Source: JAAYZK01 sp964535025 | GTDB taxonomy: Bacteria > Planctomycetota > Phycisphaerae > SM23-33 > FEN-1343 | Direction: 5' to 3' | DNA: 15,754 nt | Assembly: GCA_964535025.1 (NCBI GenBank) | Contig: CAZHRW010000233.1 | Location: forward strand, 1-15,754 | In this document: in pieces, positions 15,683 to 15,754 of the stretch | How positions within the stretch are numbered: the stretch's first letter is position 1 | Layout of the letters: each line of letters begins with the position of its first letter | The notes under the pieces: model-generated | What the model was told of the DNA's origin: nothing | The model's input: the letters and a program-made list of their open reading frames with translations, nothing else | Databases searched by the model: none | Made by a program: the position numbers and the translations under genes

Positions 15683-15754
<72 letters not shown>

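Overview
The window is GC-rich, tightly packed bacterial chromosome. It holds eleven protein genes, one tRNA and one long non-coding stretch (11554-12708). The GyrA sequence around the gate (HPHGE..VYPT), the high GC, bS21, and pilin-like genes next to long repeat-filled intergenic DNA suggest a planctomycete, perhaps Phycisphaerae. This is inference from protein style; there is no rRNA to confirm it.

Layout. Positions 1-2370 (+): a zinc-type MDR dehydrogenase overlaps pgeF by 11 bp, and a divergent QueC-like PP-loop protein follows 2 bp later, so the three look like one transcription unit. Positions 2388-7516 (-): argS, rsfS and a 945-residue membrane pyrophosphatase, read in the order hppA, rsfS, argS. 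RsfS and ArgS serve translation. The pyrophosphatase uses the PPi released by aminoacylation and other biosynthesis to pump ions. Positions 7748-8632: rpsU (-) and a YbgC-type thioesterase (+) diverge, each with a recognisable promoter.

Positions 8622-11553 (-) form a three-gene secretion or surface cluster: a secreted protein of GN-containing rungs, a PilX-like membrane protein carrying the same rung domain, and a prepilin-like protein. Upstream of it lie a perfect extended -10 box, a 10-bp stem-loop and a 17-unit 9-bp minisatellite. If the promoter is real, the minisatellite lies in the mRNA leader of this operon. Further out (12203-12478) are a 24-bp direct repeat and an 11-bp inverted repeat that look like remnants of a small mobile or REP-like element.

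Positions 12709-15351 (-) encode GyrA, with a leader that can form alternative hairpins. A tRNA-Gly(CCC) on the + strand ends exactly at the window edge.

The best candidates for something undescribed are the duplicated GN-rung proteins, the ATGGACNNN leader array in front of them, the large extracytoplasmic insertion in the pyrophosphatase, and the QueC-like protein lacking two family motifs.
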